Position numbers and translations under genes: made by a program. Shown piece by piece: positions 1 to 39,661 of a stretch of DNA of 64,000 nt. This DNA comes from Zeus faber (lineage: Eukaryota; Chordata; Actinopteri; Zeiformes; Zeidae), in assembly GCA_960531495.1 (NCBI GenBank), contig OY482848.1, positions 14,274,310-14,338,309 on the forward strand, read 5' to 3'. The notes beneath the pieces are model-generated. The model was not told the origin of the DNA, searched no databases, and saw only the letters and a list, made by a program, of their open reading frames with translations. Positions within the stretch are counted from its first letter, which is position 1; every line of letters starts with the position of its first letter.

Positions 1-960
<960 letters not shown>

Positions 961-1716
961 CGTTTCTTGCATTGCTCACTCTCCCCACTCCCACTAGCCT
1001 ACAGCCTCATTCCTTTGTCTGAGAGAGAAGGGCCCCGCCTGATGCAGATCCACACCTCTAATGGCCCCCACCAGGAGGTTATGAATTTTTAGGTCATTAG
1101 CTAATGGCCCATTTCACACCTTGGGGTCAACTGAAATAAAGTTGTGAGCAGTTATGATAAAACCTTGTTTTTACCTATTTAGACGTCAGATTTGATCAAC
1201 TATTTTGACTTCATTATATACCCAAGACCTTGATGAACAACTTTTGTTGTGACAAAACAGTTCGTCAATGTATTCTAGTGTGCACTACGACAACGTTTCT
1301 GGCGGCAACACAAAATAAAAAAACATACTCCTTATATCTTGTGTTTTTCAGATCTATCTAAAAGCTGCATAATATAACTGACAAACTGTTTACGGCATAT
1401 CAATGTAGCTGTGATTTTCCTTCATATACTGTAGATATATCAACCACTTTGGGTTAAGAGTGTGTTAAGTTGATTATATTTAGATAAACATCAGACCGTA
1501 CCAAAATCACAAGGCTTCTCTGAATTCAGCAGGGACTCCAGAGGGTTAAACATTATGAAATACAGTTTGTTCTTAAAAATCTTATGAAATAACAATTTCA
1601 TTAAATATGTATGTTTTGCCAATAATTTGGCGGCCCACGTGAAGTACTATCGTGGACCATTAGGGGTCCATGGTCCACAAGTTGAAAATCCCTGCTAAAC
1701 AGGGTCTAGATCTTAC
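961..1716. other. Intron sequence without a recognisable gene
   Basis: AT-rich non-coding DNA downstream of the last visible myosin exon. A segment near 1630-1700 ending in a 'gaaaatccctgc' motif resembles the edge of a dispersed repeat, but I could not define its ends. Confidence 0.6.
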
Positions 1717-27872
<26,156 letters not shown>

Positions 27873-27873
27873 T

Positions 27874-29610
27874 CTGAAAGGCAGCTAGGAGTACACCATG
27901 CCCGCTCCACAACTCTGCAGTAAACCTTGAAACACATAAACATACAGAACAAAAACAGTCATTAGATGTGGAAATGAAATGCAAAATAATCTACACAGGG
28001 ACAGAATGTGTGAGACACTGTATGTCCAAGGCTGGTCTCCATCAAGACTCCTACAACACAGAGGGGCAGTCTAGAATCAGTTTATGCACTGTTTTCTCTC
28101 TCTGTCACGCTCCACACTCACTACGTGTAGATACACAGATATATGTCTGTTCATGGAAAAAAAAACAGTTCAGTCACTATTTCCTTATTCTGCATGTAAT
28201 GCTGGCCTTGCACAAGATGAGTGTTTGATGAATAAAGTTGTAGCCCCCCTCAGATCTAACAACTATTGGTCATTAATCATTCAGTTTATAGTTGTAGAGG
28301 TGCCCACTACATGATTTTTGCCAAGACTGGGAATCATGCCACATCCCACATTGAAAGAAATATTTTTTTCAAAGATTACTTGCACCTCAGAGAAGTGCCT
28401 GCCAGCCAGAGAACTCCCCTCATTGGCTCTTGGCAGTGTGGGATGAAGAATGACGTTATTGATCACCTTACACTACACAAACCAGAACACAAGACTCCGA
28501 ATAATATCCACCCTGTTTTTTAGAGCAGTTGAACTCGGCAGAAATATTGGTAAGAGTCTGTGATCATGTGGCAATGAAGGAATCCTCTCACCATACATCC
28601 AATAACTTACACTAATCAGAAATTTGTACCAGATAGGTCAAAGAATGTAACAGATAGCTAGTAGTATATTTATATTTAGTAGTATAGGTAAATTAAAGAA
28701 AGTTTCAAACCAATATAAGCAATATATAATGTAAAGCAAAGACTTTCTGCAGGTTTTCTGCATACTCTACCCAGACCACTAAAATTTAGCTCCGCCATAA
28801 TTAAGCCCATATAGTCACATTTTTCCTCACCTTGTCAACAGAATACAACCAGACAGAGCCTACTCCAATTCTACTTTCATTATTGCCATATTTTTACATC
28901 AATGCATAATTTTAGAGCAACGTTTTTCCGGCTTCACTTAAGATATAATAATCCGTCACAAAACAAAAGCGCTGCATAGCACAGATATACCACAGCAGTG
29001 CCGCATCCAGCATTGCGTTGCAACACCGGCTGGCAATCATAAAAAGAAAAGAATACCAGCAGTCATAACAACAAAGCACCAAGGGAAAAACAAACAAACA
29101 TGAAAACAGTCTTTCTTCAAGCCTGTTCTCTCCCTCTGCGCCCCAATCATTTTCCTATACTGATGCAAGTTGGCCCCCACTTCCGGGCAGTTTCACCAAA
29201 CGCGATCACACATCGTAATCACCTGTGGCTTTAGTGACACATCGCAGAGTACATGAAGGAGGCGGCGGGTTCGGTCCTGGGGCTGGCTACGTCCTGGCTT
29301 GCAGCTGTCTCCTTTAGCATACGGGGGAGAAAAACCAGCTCAAGGTCTCCTCGGCCAGGGTCCCTGGGTCACGCTCCCCTCATTACACCAAGAGTCCCTC
29401 TGACCTACTCCGTCCCCCGCCTCTCACTAGGACATATTCCTTCACTCAACACAGTGCTCCGCTAACACACTACCCCCTCCTCAGACTTCTGTCTGCGTGT
29501 GTATGTGCGTGCGTGCGTGTGTGTGTGTGCGTGTGTGTTTGTTTGTGTATGCCAGGGATTAGAAAGGCAGCGGGAGAGATGGAGTGTCTGTAGAAAGGTA
29601 TATGAGTAAA
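27874..29610. other. Upstream region of myo15a; non-coding first exon and promoter expected but not located
   Basis: The acceptor at 27874-27875 needs an upstream non-coding exon on the minus strand. I see no clear TATA box, CpG island or donor that decides its place. The sequence is AT-rich to about 29.1 kb, then more GC-rich. Confidence 0.4.
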
Positions 29611-29614
29611 TGTC

Positions 29615-29667
<53 letters not shown>

Positions 29668-29789
29668 CTGTCTGTGTGCGTGCATGTGTGTTTGTGTGTG
29701 TATGTGTGCCTGTCTGCGTGCGTGCATGTGTGTGTGTGTGTGTGTGTGTGCGTGGGTGTGTATGTGTGCGTGTGTGTGTGTGTGTGTGC
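29505..29789. repeat. GT-rich compound microsatellite
   Basis: GT/GTGC units at 29505-29540 and 29618-29789 with interruptions such as 'gtgcctgtctgtgtgcgtgcat' in two copies. Confidence 0.92.
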
Positions 29790-29924
29790 TAGAGGAGTTC
29801 CTTGTGGCGATCGTAGAAGGAGTCTTAATTTGTCATTTGGCTCAACAGGTGAAACTCTAGCCCTCTGGGCTTCTAAGAGGGGGGCGGGGGGGGTTAAATA
29901 ATACAACAGGGAAGCGAAAGAGAG

Positions 29925-30078
29925 CAAGAGATGGAGAGAAAGAGAGCGAGAGAAAGAGAGAGAGAGGGAGAGCGAGAGAGGGAGGGAGAGAGATGGAGAG
30001 AGAGACAGAGAAAGAGAGAGCGAGAGAGAGGGAGCCAGAGAGAGAGAGACAGAGAGAGAGAGAGACAGAGAAAGAAGA
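29925..30078. repeat. (GA)n purine tract
   Basis: About 150 bp of GA-rich sequence interrupted by GGGA, GCGA and ACAGA units. Confidence 0.95.
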
Positions 30079-32184
30079 TGACGATTAGACAGGTTGTCAG
30101 TGAGTCATCATACCAAGCTTTAAATTCCCCACCGACGCTGCCAAGCCGGATGAGTGACGCGTGGCGTGGATATCCACAGAGGTCACGTGGATGACCTTTA
30201 CGCTATCTGAACTCAAATCTACCGACTCGTGTGCTCTTACAAACGCACATCTTTGTTCATGCTGACGTGTGTGTGTGCGCGTGCATTACGACATTTATAA
30301 AAAGCAGACTGACAGACTGCATTAAACCATGAAAATAAACAACAGCAGCACAGATCAGTCACTTCCACGCAGGTGAGAAGGAGAAGCAGCGAGATAAATT
30401 ATGTCTTCCCTCGAGATCAGTGGCAGAGGAACGCACGCACGCACACACACACACACAGAGGAGGCTCAACAACAGGGCTGTGATTATTGGTGCCATCAAC
30501 CAAAATTATTTCTGTTCAGAGAAGGGGGGGTCAGGTTGCCAGATCTGTCCTGTTATTTGGTACGGGTATTGGGTTGCCAGATCCTGATCTCTTGGTCTTG
30601 ATGTGTAAGTCTATCTGCTCCTCGCCGTACAGCAAAGAGTGTCCCCCGCACAGTGTGGATGAAAGAATACACATTTTAGCCTCGTAGACAGCTCCCAATG
30701 CTGACGCATACAATTTCATAACCAAGACATATATTGTTTTCTATTATCAAATCCAAAATTGTCTCTTCCATGTTCCGATTCTATGGCCTCTCCCTTACTG
30801 GGTAGACCTGGGTGGGAGTGGGACACTAAAGGATATTTATTTTGTTCTTTCTTGATATTTCTTCTGTGTTAACTGGCAATGGTCGGTGGCGTGACCCCGT
30901 GCACACGCAGTCAAGCAGGCTGCTGCTACCTAGCGGGGCTGCGTTCAACCTGCAGCAACCTGAATGGACGGAGGCCAGGTATGTTGTGTTGCACGTTGTG
31001 ATTAGCACGTTATGATTAGCATGTTATGATTAGCATATCAACAGACAACTAGAAACTCGGCGTCACTAAGGAAGGCCCTGACCTTTGGACTTTTTGCCCA
31101 TCAAACATGCAGACAAACACAATTTTGTGTATCTTTATACAAGTATATAGAAAAAAACACATAAGTGACGAATAACTATCTAAAAATGAAACCACAAACA
31201 CAACAAAATATATAAATATATATAACCATATAAAAACAAAATATTAAAGTAATATAATATCATATGTAATGACGTGTATGTTTAATTGGACATATATTTG
31301 TATATATTCATTAGTGTATATTCAGAATGTTACGGAGTAGAGATTGGGGCCATGGGGGGGATCCTACCTGCTCACGTCACCGGGGCTCCGTATCCACGTG
31401 TCTCCATCCTCTTGTGGATAAGCACGCAACGAGGAAATGTTCAACTTCAGTTGATGCCACGTGGAGCGAAAACGACCATTAATACGACACGAGTTCAACT
31501 TCCACGGCGTTTGCGGCACGAGCAATACGGGGGGCGGGGGGAAGGCGTGCCCGCAGCGGCGGATGAATATTTCACGACCGCTATTCTTCGGCGCTCCGAC
31601 GGGGCTTGAGTTCCACGCTGCCCCGTGAGAACCGATCACCGCAACAGCCACGAGCTGCAGGTCCCAACACATTGTAAGGAGGTGAGGTGGGGCAAATCTC
31701 ACATTTACAACTGGCTTCAACTCTTCCCACCATTGCCCCTCTCGCCGTCCTGGAGCTGAAAGCCCAAACACACAGGGTTGTGACAGATGCTCTGGCCTTG
31801 CCCCGTAGGGCTCACTGGGCTGCCTGCCGGCCTGCCTGCCTGCCGGCTGGCCTGCCTGCCGGCCGGCCGGCCTGCCTGCCTGCCTGCCTGCCAGCCTGAC
31901 CGCCCGGCTGCCCACCTGCCCGGCTGCCCGGCTGCCTGGCTGTCTGGTTGTATGGTGCTTATGGAGGCTTCTGTAACTCCGCTCTAATGGTTTCTTTCCC
32001 GGTTTCTCCTGTGCAGTGACTCTGTCGTCCGCCAGATGGACCCACCTCACTGCAAACAACAGCAATATGCACCACGTCTGCAGTGCAAGGCCTGGATTCC
32101 CCCCAAAAAATTATATAATTATATTATATACCTTTAATGAACAAACATGTCATTTAAAAACAAGGTAAACCTTGCTGAAAAATA
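30079..32184. other. Intergenic stretch, no gene seen
   Basis: Contains three copies of a ~16-bp unit (atgattagcacgtt type) at 30995-31040 and an imperfect (GCCT)n array at 31811-31950. Frames across the GCCT array are repeat artefacts. Confidence 0.75.
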
Positions 32185-32645
32185 ATAATATAGTATAGTA
32201 TATGATAGAATAGTATGGAATAGTACAGAATAGTATTGTATAGAATAGTATAGTATATAGGATATAGTATAGAATTGTATAGTATAGTCTCAAATTATAT
32301 TGTATAGAATAGTATAATATAGTATAGTGTAGAATAATATTGTATATATAGTATATAGCATATAGAATAGAATAGTATTGCATAGTATAGTGTAGTATAG
32401 TATAGAATAGTACAGTAAATAGCATATAGTACAGTATAGAATAGTATCGTATATAAAAGTGAAGTATTGAATGGTAAAGAATAGTATAGAATAGTATAGT
32501 ATATAGCATATAGTACAGTGTAGAATAGTAAAGAATAGTGTAGAATAGTATTGTATAGTGTAGTATAGAATAGTAGAGCATAAAATAGTATAGAATAGTA
32601 TAGAGTAGTATAGAATAGAATAGTATAGTATAGAATAGTAAATAT
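32185..32645. repeat. AT-rich tandem array (tatagaatag units)
   Basis: About 460 bp built from 'tagtatagaa' and 'tagaatag' type units of 5 and 10 bp. The Tyr/Ile/Leu-rich minus-strand frame is an artefact. Confidence 0.92.
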
Positions 32646-32970
32646 ATAAAGTATATTGTCTATGTATATTGTCTTACATTAAAAATGTGAGATAAACAAA
32701 AGTGTATATTTTGCTGCAAATCCCTGCAATTCATTTGAGGATCCATAGGGGCCACGGACCCCATTTGGGAACCTCCGACCATAGTCGCATTTTGAGGGAT
32801 CCAACCAGAAAACAGATCAATATCAAGCAAATATGTTTCTTTGTTTATTGGTTACAGAATGACTTATAGACTAACAGGGCCGGTCATGGTCCCGTAAGGC
32901 CCCTGGGTTCATGTCTTTTTGTCAAAGGGTTGAATCAAAAATTATTTACTTATTCAAAAATAGATAACAA

Positions 32971-33298
32971 CAGGGGCATTGCAAGGAGGCAAAGACATCG
33001 GGGCTTTGCCCGAGCAGGCTCTAGCCGTTTTTGACTAGAGCCTGGGGGGGTGGGGGCGTAAGACAGTGACGGATACCATAGATAGAAAATCCCGCAGGGC
33101 GGGCTCTTCGCCCCGATCGCTCCCTCTGATGGTCAGCACCGTCGTAGCGCGGGTGCACCATCCCTGGCGCCGTGGGCACAGTCGGTACTGTCAGAGAGGG
33201 AGAGATTGGGGAGCAGAGCCCGCCCTGTGGGGCTATTGTGGCTATTCAGAAAACATTTGGGACTAAAGCCCCAATGCCCACCCCTAACACCACCACTG
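32971..33298. mobile_element. Short hAT-like MITE
   Basis: A 328-bp segment running cagggg...ccactg, flanked by gataacaa (32963-32970) and gataacag (33299-33306), 7 of 8 bases identical. Internal 'ggggcttt' and 'aaagcccc' near the ends are complementary. No coding capacity. Confidence 0.65.
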
Positions 33299-33306
33299 GA
33301 TAACAG

Positions 33307-35690
33307 TAACAGTAATATCACATATTATTTAAAACTGCATTTTGCAATTGTCGCAGCAGTATTAGGAAATTCAAGTAGGAAGCGGCACGGCTTCCTGTTT
33401 CTAGTCTCTTACTTGAGGATGTAGCCAGAATAGCTGATTTGTGGATTTACAAAAGAGTAAAAAAAACCCTGAAAAATCTAATAAAATGCAGGGTTTGCGG
33501 CATTATATTTCACGTTATTTCGGTCAAGCATATCAGGACTGTCTGAAGGGTATTGACTGGAAAGACGTTTTCACGAAGAGATTTCATGTTTTCTTTTTTT
33601 TCCGGTTTTAATATCTACCCCATTGGACCGCATTTGAGCGGCTGCAGCAGAGCAGTACGTTTCTCAACAGTGAAGTGTTCAGCGAGGTTTTTCTACGAAG
33701 GGTTGTGAATGATGGTAACCAACATTTTAATAAGGCCTGGGTTGAATAATGGCAAACCTATCCTTGAAGGTTGCATGAGGTTACAGAGCCAGTACAACAC
33801 TGCTGGCTCAACCCGCAGCTGGCTGCAGAACCCAAATCCCTACGCTAACCATCATGTAGAGCTCTGCACGACCTGGCTCCCTCGCGGTGTAAGGCTGCAG
33901 GCGGTCGACATGTTTTCTACAGGATGTCAGCCAAATGTGTGTCAGCTACAAAGAAGTGAGTAGGCCTACCCACTGTTTGTGGAGAACTCGAACAAAGACA
34001 CAGAGGATAATAAAGAAACATGAGAGAGAGAGAAACATGTTCCACTAACTTCCCCACACAGAAATGTGTGATGAATTGAATTTTATGGCTGAAGATCCTG
34101 GCTTTGCACTTTCAGAACAAAAACAAATAAACAACAACCGACATTTAGACAATTAGTTGAGATACAGTAGCATTCTTGAATTATTTATATAAATGAATAA
34201 ATGCAACTTGTTCACAGGGATTGGTTTTCGACTTGACAGAGGGATATGAGGAAGAGAGACACAGAGTTTAAGTATTTTGTGGATATAAACATAGTCTAAC
34301 ACATTGCATAACACATATTTGGTCCCATCTCCCATCATGTTAAACAGATGGATTGAATGAATTTGATGTATGTATTACTTTACATGGGAACAGTGAAAAA
34401 TGTTGATTTTACAACAATAACTAAATTAAAGGGGCAACGCGCAACTTTTTTGCGTTTGCTTCTCATTATGAAGTGGAAGTTGATTGCACAGTGTAATGAC
34501 AATAGAATAATGACCTCATTGGCGTTTAGATTGGTAACCTATAGGCTTCGATATCACTATGCATTCGGACCGCCACCGGGTACGAACTCCCAGGAAAATG
34601 ATCGATTTACGGCGTCACAGGAAGTGCTCCTGTGACGCAGTAATCGGTCATTTTCCAACCAATGAGCAACCACCAGCTGAAAAAAATCTACCGGGTAGAT
34701 TTTTTGAAACCCTCGAATTTAAAAACGACTCATTGAAATCAGTTCTCAAATGTATACGTGATAGTGCTTTTTAGCCAGGAGAACCGCAGGTCCCGCCGTT
34801 TACTTGTATTTGTTTGCAGGTTTGCAGGCCATTATGGCGGAACAGGCAAGACTGTTAATTTATTGTGACAATTTCAATGTGCCTCTTCAGTGAACATGCT
34901 TCTTTCTTCTCTGATTTCCAAAGTGCTGTTGATCGTTTCCACGGAGCGCTATGAGGAAAACGTAAAGCGATTCGGTTGTTTTTGCGACAGCGGTGCAAAC
35001 AATAATACCACTTGGAAACGCTCTGGGAGGGGGGGGGGGGGGGGTGCATGTGTAAAGAGTACAATGCCTTCAAATGTGTTGAGAATGAATCAGTCGGTGC
35101 CTGCCAGTTAACCAACGTACAGCACAATGGCAGACGTCCCCGGACACAAAAGAGCGGCGCTGTAGGCGGAGTTATTTTTGGTGGCAAACAATCAGTACAA
35201 TCAATTAGCAGTTGCGTACAAAGAATCCTGGTTAATACAGTGTCATCACTTTGACTTTGTTTCAATCGAACAGGATTCCTTCAATGCAATGGCTAATTGT
35301 TGGTTAATTGTTGTTAATTATCAACACGAACGTGGTGAAGCTGATAATTGAATTGGAAAAACACAGCAATTACATGACCAAACTCATCCTTTCTACAAGG
35401 ATGACAAAAAAAGAGATAGGCCTGACCATATTGAAGGAGATTATGTCTGTGTCTGGTAATTCCAATCAGGTGAATCTTCAACATTTTGTACCGTCTACAG
35501 GTCCTAATTATATTTTTACCCATTTACTTACTTCATTGTATTCTATTATTGAATTATTTAATAATTACATTTTGAATAATTTGGTGTGTCCATCTATCCT
35601 GCCGGTGAAGTTGGACTTGCAACCACGGAGCCTCTGCCAATGCAGTTTGACTTTTTCCACGTTTGACATATTCTGTCTTTCTGTGTATGT
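33307..35690. other. Intergenic stretch with two hairpin sequences
   Basis: No gene seen. Inverted repeat 34593-34656 has arms of about 29 bp ('ggaaaatga...gcgtcacagga') around a 4-5 nt centre. 34681-34705 is a perfect 12-bp palindrome (aaaaaatctacc) around one G. A G-run lies at 35029-35044. Confidence 0.7.
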
Positions 35691-35759
35691 GGTGTGTGGA
35701 TGGTTTGGTTTGAGCAGCCACACCTGTCCTGGGTCGGGGTAATTGGGGGCCCAGGATCA
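35691..35759. repeat. Inverted-repeat arm, left
   Basis: About 90% identical to the complement of 37432-37499 ('gagcagccacacctgtcc' core), 1.7 kb apart. Confidence 0.85.
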
Positions 35760-36000
35760 GAGTGGCTGCATACCTGTTGCACGTTGGTTGGTCTGACGAG
35801 CAACAGGTAAAACCCTAATCCCCACACACACTCAGGAGAGGAGCCTTATCATGACACATGTCTATCTGCTCCAGGGCTCATTCCACCTAGCTCCCTCTAT
35901 ACATTATACTGTGTATCTGTAACCCTGTCGTCTGTGTCTCTGTGCCGGAGGTCCCTGAAAACGCCACTTGGGTGGCGTGGTAGGTGAAACTGCCACATGA

Positions 36001-37436
36001 TACATTTACATTTACATTTAGTCATTTAGCAGACGCTTTTATCCAAAGCGACTTACAAGGGAGAATAACATTCAGCTACATTGCGACAGAGATTGGTGTA
36101 ACAACAACATTCGTGTAACAATAAATACTGCAAGGTGGTGCTATTGTAGGTTAGGACAGGAGGTACTCACTGAAGAGCTGGGTCTTCAGGTGCTTCTTAA
36201 AGACAGAGAGGGAGGTCCCCGCTCTGGTAATTTTTGGCAGCTCGTTCCACCAACGTGGAACTACAAATGAGAATAGCCTGGATTGCCGTGGCTGTATGGC
36301 CGGCAGAGCCAGGCGACGCTCATTTGACGAGCGCAGCATCCGGGGGGCAACATGTGCTCTTACAAGAGCATTTAAGTAGGCGGGAGCATTCCCAGCAATC
36401 ACTCTGTAGGCCAGCATTAGAGACTTGAACTTGATGCGGGCGGCTACAGGTAACCAGTGGAGCTCGATGAGCAGCGGAGTGACATGTGCCCTCTTTGGCT
36501 GGTTGAACACCAGTCGCGCCGCCGCATACTGTATCATCTGAAGTGGCTTCACCGCACAGGCCGGCAAGCCTGTTAAGAGGGCGTTGCAGTAGTCGAGGCG
36601 GGACATCACCAAGGTTTGTACCAGCAGTTGAGTGGCATATTGGGTCAGGTACGGCCTGACTTTTCGGATGTTGAGTAGTGCGAAGCGGCAGGACCGGGAG
36701 ACGGCGGCAACATGGTCCGAGAATGTCAGTTGGTCATCAATAATGACACCAAGATTCCTTGCAGCCTTGGTAGGAACAAGAGATAGAGAGTCGATTTTAA
36801 TATCAATGTTGTGATAAATACCTTGTTTGGCCGGGAAGACCAGCAGTTCCGTTTTCGCCAGATTTAGTTGAAGATGATAATCCTTCATCCATGTGGATAT
36901 GTCAGCGAGACAATCCGAGATCCGCGTCGAGACAGTAGGGTCGTCGGGCGGGAAGGACAGATAGAGTTGAGTATCATCCGCATAGTAGTGATATGAAAAG
37001 CCATGTGAGCGGATGATCGGGCCCAGTGAGGTGGTGTATATGGCAAAGAGGAGGGGGCCTAGCACCGAGCCTTGGGGCACCCCTGTGGTGAGGTTGTGAG
37101 GCACAGACAGCTGGCCTCGCCATGTCACACTGAACGAGCGCCCAGTAAGGTAAGATTCGAACCAGGAAAGTGCACTGCCCGTTATGCCCATGCTTGAGAG
37201 TATGGACAGGAGTATGCAATGATTGACAGTGTCAAAAGCAGCTGATAAGTCTAGCAGAATGAGAACCGAGGATTTGGCAGCAGCTCTAGCAGTTTTTAAG
37301 GCCTCTGTCACAGACAACAGGGCTGTTTCGGTGGAGTGACCACTTTTGAAGCCAGATTGAAGTGTATCAAGAAGGTTGTTTCTTGACAGGTACTCTGTAT
37401 GTGCTGTGATGGGGTCAGACAGAGGGGTTAAAGATC
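36001..37436 (-). mobile_element. 5'-truncated L2-type LINE
   Basis: The 3' end on the minus strand has the tail shared by fish L2 LINEs and V-SINEs (gcagacgcttttatccaaag on the plus strand, with ATGTAA-type repeats at the tip). The 5' part and the endonuclease are missing. The unit abuts the right inverted-repeat arm directly. Confidence 0.93.
36151..37436 (-). CDS. L2 LINE reverse-transcriptase ORF, C-terminal part
   Basis: An open frame of over 400 codons with no stop: '[13 protein letters not shown]', '[13 protein letters not shown]', '[13 protein letters not shown]', catalytic 'YADDTQLY', then '[13 protein letters not shown]', '[13 protein letters not shown]' and a terminal 'PRWWNELP'. 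These are the RT domain and C-terminal region of CR1/L2-clade LINEs. An intact RT frame suggests the insertion is fairly young, but the element cannot move alone without its 5' part. Confidence 0.93.
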
Positions 37437-37499
37437 CTGGGCCCCATTTACCTAGACCCAGGACAGGTGTGGCTGCTCAAACGACACCATCCACACACC
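37432..37499. repeat. Inverted-repeat arm, right
   Basis: Partner of 35691-35759. It begins exactly where the LINE frame stops being L2-like. Confidence 0.85.
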
Positions 37500-39295
37500 A
37501 CAGTATAATATTAGATATTATATATAACATACAATAATCTATGCTAATATATTACATATATTATATTATTCTGCAGGTTTTGTGACTAGTGCACAATGGT
37601 TCGGCGGTTTTGGAACTCATATCAAAACTGCAAATTGTGATCATTTATAGCTGACACATACTGTACTGATAATTGCTCCATTACTGATTATGATTTAGTG
37701 ACTTCAGAGTTTACCGGTGTTTTCTTTTCTATGTGGTGTTTCTGTTAAGTATAAAACCGCTTGGCTGAATATTTCGATTATTATTTACTGAGCAATGTGA
37801 ATAAATAATATTATTGCCAAGCGTGCCCACGTAACCAACAAAATATGATCATTATTTTATAGTCTATCTACCCATTACTTTCCATTTTATATTATGTCCA
37901 GAATTGCAATACCCAAACCTTGACTTCATCAAATGTGCAACTATAAGGAGTGTCAACATGCCCACGGCTTTGATTTTTGTCTCCAGGGTTGGCTATATAA
38001 TATACAGTAATAATGTCAATGAAATATTCCTATTGACAAAAATGAAAAATCACCTCTGGATTTGAGGACAATTTATAGAGAATATGTCAATTTGATCCAT
38101 TTTGATAGACCCTCTGACAATACAATATGTAATCCGATCCAGGCAAACACCTTACTGCGTGAAAAAGCAGTGTTCCATTGCATGGGAAGCAGCTGGATGC
38201 AAACACAGAGCTTCATCCACGAAACCCAGCGTGTTTTCGCTCGACTACATTTCAAAGCAGGTATCTTTAGTCTTTACGCTACTACATCTCGAACACAGTC
38301 ACGTTATTTTAGTTTTGAAAAAAAATCTGCTGTCGGATGTGTAGTCGCTCCAACTTTATGTCACTTGTTTCATTTATTATTCTAATGATCAAAGCTACTT
38401 TGTACAAAAGAAGACCTTTTACTTTGAATGTTTTTAGTACATTTATGGGCAAGTACTTATACTTAAATGTACCTTTACTTGAGTATAAATGTCAATATGG
38501 TAATTTTATACTAGAGTTATTTTATGTCAGGGCATTTGTACTTAAAAGCTTATTTGGTACAGTATTTGAAGTAACATACTGTGTCACCATATAGAGTAAA
38601 CGGTATATCCACACCTGAAACTTAAACAGGCGCACAGCACTTGTTGAGGGGCTGGGGAGGGTGGGCTACATTATGATAGATCTGCATATGACTTTGACAC
38701 AATATTTAAGGAGAGGAAAACGCAGTGTAAGCGTTATCCTATAATCTCATAGGAATGTAATGCGGCAAAAAGCATTCATGGTCAAAGAGACTTTGAGGTG
38801 AGGCTCCGGGATCGCTCAATCTCATTTTAGCCAAAGAAGATAATAGATTTGAACGGCAGACCCCCACCCCCCCCCAAGGCTCTTTGACGATGTGCTCAAA
38901 ATGAAAGGACTACAGGTCGAATGTGTTGTTTCTTATTTCACCTTTCTTCTAGGTTATCGGGACAACACACATTACCTACTGTGCTGTCAGTGAATTTCAC
39001 AAAAACAAATCTTGTGTAAAAATGGTAGAAGTAGAAAGGAAGAAATACAAGTAAACCCTGCATTGTGCACAGTATTCAGTATATCATACAGTATTTTAAC
39101 TGTACTGACTCTCTCTCTTTAATCTACATTTACAGATGTCTTGTGGGTGTGTACTGTACAAGAAATGTTTGATAATAAATGTGTGTAGTAGTGTAATTAT
39201 TATAAAAGTGTACAAAATGATGAGAAATTGGAGAAGGAGCTATTGCCGGTCTGTAACATTGCAACAGCAGGATTCACACACACGGCACCGGCAGC

Positions 39296-39331
<36 letters not shown>

Positions 39332-39592
39332 GCTTCATTTGGTGATTGATCCATTGATTGATTAGCAGAAACAATTGTCTGCTCTTTTCATCTCTCCCCT
39401 CTGGCTCGCTATCCATCTCCCCCCCCCCCCCCTCTCTGTTTCTCTCTCTCTGTTTCTATCTGCTTCTCTCCAGGAGGTGCAAATGATTTAGCCTTGCCAG
39501 GAGCAGCTGGAGCAAATCAGATATAAAGTCAAGAAACAGCTGGAGTGAGTTCAGCACATTTAGGCCTGGCACATTCACTCATTCACCCATCT

Positions 39593-39661
<69 letters not shown>

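Noticed and set aside
32150-32581. 143-codon Tyr/Leu/Ile-rich frame
   Set aside because: Translation of the AT-rich tandem array.
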